A stretch of DNA of 64,000 nucleotides from positions 2,725,696 through 2,789,695 of the forward strand of contig NZ_LT984884.1 of assembly GCF_900258515.1 (NCBI RefSeq), given 5' to 3'. The position numbers and the translations under genes are program-made. The DNA comes from Lentibacillus sp. Marseille-P4043 (lineage in GTDB: Bacteria; Bacillota; Bacilli; Bacillales; Amphibacillaceae). Below the pieces are notes generated by a model. That model was not told the origin of the DNA and searched no databases. It saw nothing but the letters and a program-made list of their open reading frames with translations. Below, one piece after another: positions 61,981-64,000 of this stretch (within the stretch, counting starts at the first letter, position 1; each line of letters begins with the position of its first letter).

Positions 61981-62760
61981 ATGATATATTTGCTTTTTTT
62001 AGTTATCCTGTTACTATTGGTTTTCATTATGTATATGGTTTATCAAGCACATCATGATACAATCAATTATCAAACGATTCATGACACTGTACAACCAATC
62101 GGGTTTGACAACTTCCGGATCTTTTTCATATCAGATATTCATCGACGAATAATCCGCGATGCTACACTAGAATCCATAACAGAAAAAATGGATATTGTGA
62201 TTATCGGTGGAGATCTTACGGAAAAGGGTGTCCCACTTGAGCGAACAAAAACCAACATTAAAAAGTTAAAACGCTGGAATGCACCGATTTATTTTGTATG
62301 GGGAAATAATGATTATGAGGCAGATTATCCTTCTATTGCTAAACTGTTATCAGAAGAAGGCGTAATCATTTTAGCGAACACTCACACTGACATAACAGCC
62401 GAAAACGGGGATATGCTGAGCATTTTAGGCTTGGATTGTAGTTATTACCGAGAAGCACGGATGGACCTTGCGATGGAACATGCAAAAGGAGATTTCTACA
62501 TATTAGCAACTCATGCACCACGCACGTTTTATGACTTAGAAGCAGAAGAACAGCGGAAAGCCAACCTCGTATTAGCCGGACATACCCATGGAGGGCAAAT
62601 TCGCATAGCTGGATTTGGGCCGTATCAGAGGGGTAGTTTTCACAAACATCATCATTCCAATGTTCTTGTTAGTGAAGGTTATGGCTATACCAGATTGCCA
62701 TTTCGCTTAGGCACAAACGCTGAATGTCACGTACTAACTTTGAAAAAACAAGCAAAATGA
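61981..62760 (+). CDS. ypbG: Metallophosphoesterase YpbG
   Basis: 259 residues: one N-terminal membrane segment, then a calcineurin-like phosphoesterase domain with ISDIHRR (D-x-H), GGDLTEKG, WGNNDYE, ATHAPRT and LAGHTHGGQIRI, all five metal motifs present. Substrate unknown. It is immediately upstream of mecB as in B. subtilis. Start follows GGAAAGGATGCGGAT. Confidence 0.88.
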   Translation: MIYLLFLVILLLLVFIMYMVYQAHHDTINYQTIHDTVQPIGFDNFRIFFISDIHRRIIRDATLESITEKMDIVIIGGDLTEKGVPLERTKTNIKKLKRWNAPIYFVWGNNDYEADYPSIAKLLSEEGVIILANTHTDITAENGDMLSILGLDCSYYREARMDLAMEHAKGDFYILATHAPRTFYDLEAEEQRKANLVLAGHTHGGQIRIAGFGPYQRGSFHKHHHSNVLVSEGYGYTRLPFRLGTNAECHVLTLKKQAK

Positions 62761-62867
62761 TCCTTTTCAAATAGTTCAACAATTGCTCCCTATGCATATA
62801 GTATAGTAAGAGCACAAAAATTTAGGATCTAAATTAGACTATATTGCTAAGTAAAGGAGGATGCTAC

Positions 62868-63446
62868 ATGCGTATTGAACGGGTATCCGATAGTCAATTT
62901 ACCATATTCTTAACGTTTGATGATTTAGTTGAACGTGGTTTTACAAAAGATGATTTATGGGAAGATGTTACTGGAGTCAGAAATTTGTTTAGCGATATGA
63001 TGTATGAAGCAAGTAGTGAATTAGGGTTTGAGTTAGAAGGAATGCTGCTTGTACAAGTTCATTTGATGCAAGCACAGGGTATGCATGTGATTGTTACACA
63101 AAAAATAGAAAATATAAACTGGGATGAGGATTTTATTGAAATGAAAGTTACCTTGGATGAAAGCAAAGAATTGATTTTTTCTTTTGATGAATTCGAGGAT
63201 ATTATACAAGTATCTTCTTACTTATTAGCACAATCCATTACTGGTGGCCAAATTTATCATATGAATGAACGTTATTATATGCTACTGGAAGATGTCGATT
63301 TAAATAAAAACAATCGAGAGCATGTTATTGCGATCATGTCCGAGTTTTCATCGCCAAGCATTATCACCTCAACAAGATTAATGGAATATGGCAAAATTAT
63401 CATGGGAACAAATGCAGTAAAAACAATTATTGACACGTTTTATTGA
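62868..63446 (+). CDS. mecB: ClpC adaptor protein MecB (YpbH)
   Basis: 192 residues of the MecA family: N-terminal substrate-binding part (MRIERVSDSQFTIFLTFDDL, FTKDDLWEDV) and C-terminal ClpC-binding domain (ILSYSFDEFEDIIQVS-type, ITGGQIYHMNERYYMLLED). Lies before gudB, the position of mecB/ypbH rather than mecA. ATG 62868 follows AAAGGAGGATGCTAC. Confidence 0.9.
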   Translation: MRIERVSDSQFTIFLTFDDLVERGFTKDDLWEDVTGVRNLFSDMMYEASSELGFELEGMLLVQVHLMQAQGMHVIVTQKIENINWDEDFIEMKVTLDESKELIFSFDEFEDIIQVSSYLLAQSITGGQIYHMNERYYMLLEDVDLNKNNREHVIAIMSEFSSPSIITSTRLMEYGKIIMGTNAVKTIIDTFY

Positions 63447-63654
63447 TCCGGTTATGATTGGCCTGGTGCGTTTAGGGGAAATAAATATGAATGATCCAAA
63501 TTATACGTAGCTGTCACTCTATTCACCTGAAATAGTTGAGGTAGAAAAAGTATAAAATAGGTCATTTGCAACACCCAAAACCTTCTAAAAACAGGGTCTA
63601 AGGAAATCGCTTTCATTGGCGGTTAAAATAAATAGATAAAATGGCTTTATTTTA

Positions 63655-63682
63655 TTGCATATTTATGATGAAGGTGTATACT
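63655..63682 (+). promoter_or_regulatory. Probable sigma-A promoter of gudB
   Basis: TTGCAT (63655-63660), 16 bp, TATACT (63677-63682), 57 bp before the start codon. Nothing else recognisable in 63447-63739. Confidence 0.5.
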
Positions 63683-63739
63683 AATCTCTGAGTACAGCTA
63701 TTATATAAAATATTTATGGATATTCTAGGAGGTAAATTC

Positions 63740-64000
63740 ATGGTAGCCGATAAAGCAGCAGATTCTACCAAAGAAAAAAGTAATCAAAAAATGGATGTAT
63801 TAAGTTCAACACGTACTGTTGTAAAAAATGCGTTGGATAAATTGGGTTACCCTGATGAAGTATTTGAATTATTAAAAGACCCGATTCGCATGATGACTGT
63901 AAGAATCCCTGTCAGAATGGATGATGGTTCCATCAAAATTTTCACAGGTTATCGTGCTCAACATAACGATGCAGTCGGTCCAACTAAAGGTGGCGTTCGA
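63740..64000 (+). CDS. gudB: NAD-specific glutamate dehydrogenase, 5' part
   Basis: The first 87 codons of a Glu/Leu/Phe/Val dehydrogenase, running off the window. Visible: KNALDKLGYPDEVFELLKDP, IRMMTVRIPVRMDDG and FTGYRAQHNDAVGPTKGGVR, the glutamate-binding region. ATG 63740 follows AGGAGGTAAATTC. Gene order mecB-gudB matches B. subtilis. The region of the 9-bp duplication known to inactivate gudB in strain 168 is beyond the window. Confidence 0.93.
   Translation, partial: MVADKAADSTKEKSNQKMDVLSSTRTVVKNALDKLGYPDEVFELLKDPIRMMTVRIPVRMDDGSIKIFTGYRAQHNDAVGPTKGGVR

Overview
The window is a chromosomal segment of a spore-forming, low-GC Gram-positive bacterium of the Bacillaceae. From about 13.5 kb onward the gene order closely follows the Bacillus subtilis blocks yqkF-nudF-yqxK-spoIIM-fur-yqzK-xerD-drm-punA-dacF-spoIIA-sigF-spoVA-lysA-ppiB-ribT-scpAB-dacB-spmAB-rluB-resABCDE and fer-ypbB-recQ-ypbD-ypbG-mecB-gudB. 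Gene content and the type of intergenic repeats suggest the halotolerant Virgibacillus/Oceanobacillus/Lentibacillus side of the family; that placement is inference.

Layout. (1) 0-13.5 kb is accessory: small membrane proteins, an autoregulated-looking XRE regulator with a membrane partner, a methyltransferase, a tandem pair of Uma2 nuclease-like genes with a zinc-ribbon gene and its relic, two broken genes abutting at 6.6 kb, a LexA-controlled UvrX/YolD translesion pair, a LysM-3D cell-wall protein, a phosphatase, a methyltransferase, a GrpB protein and an M23 lipoprotein. (2) 13.5-17.7 kb: aldo/keto reductase, NudF, EndoQ-like YqxK, SpoIIM, Fur. (3) 17.8-23.6 kb is an insertion relative to B. 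subtilis: a 35% glutamine protein and a five-gene molybdenum hydroxylase (xanthine dehydrogenase type) operon on the minus strand. (4) 23.8-28.4 kb: YqzK, XerD and nucleoside catabolism (DeoB, PunA, Pdp). (5) 28.9-42 kb is the sporulation-rich block: DacF, SpoIIAA-AB-SigF, a spoVA operon reduced to AA-AB-AF, LysA, PpiB, an M50-like protease, micro-ORFs, an orphan RibT, YjcZ, ScpA-ScpB, a 20-bp minisatellite, DacB and SpmA-SpmB. (6) 42.4-49.6 kb: RluB and cytochrome c maturation/respiratory control (ResA-ResE); ResB carries a zinc-ribbon N-terminus and an internal 103-residue duplication. (7) 49.6-50.9 kb: a cobalamin riboswitch with its terminator controlling a DUF4430 lipoprotein and an ECF-type S component. 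(8) 51-55.3 kb: XRE regulator, ferredoxin, YpbB, RecQ, CPBP protease. (9) 55.3-61.9 kb is a second accessory island: a BMP lipoprotein with a chemoreceptor, repeat elements, an insertion inside a terminator loop, and an ABC exporter. (10) 62-64 kb: YpbG phosphoesterase, MecB and the 5' end of gudB.

The most unusual signal is non-coding. Three composite elements (3886-4491, 55369-56014, 58802-59549) each carry two copies of one GC-rich repeat in opposite orientation, each copy enclosed by its own private inverted repeat. The third element has split the transcription terminator of the chemoreceptor gene inside its loop and is flanked by an exact 9-bp direct repeat. Functions are assigned from motifs, length and gene order read by eye; no database search was run.
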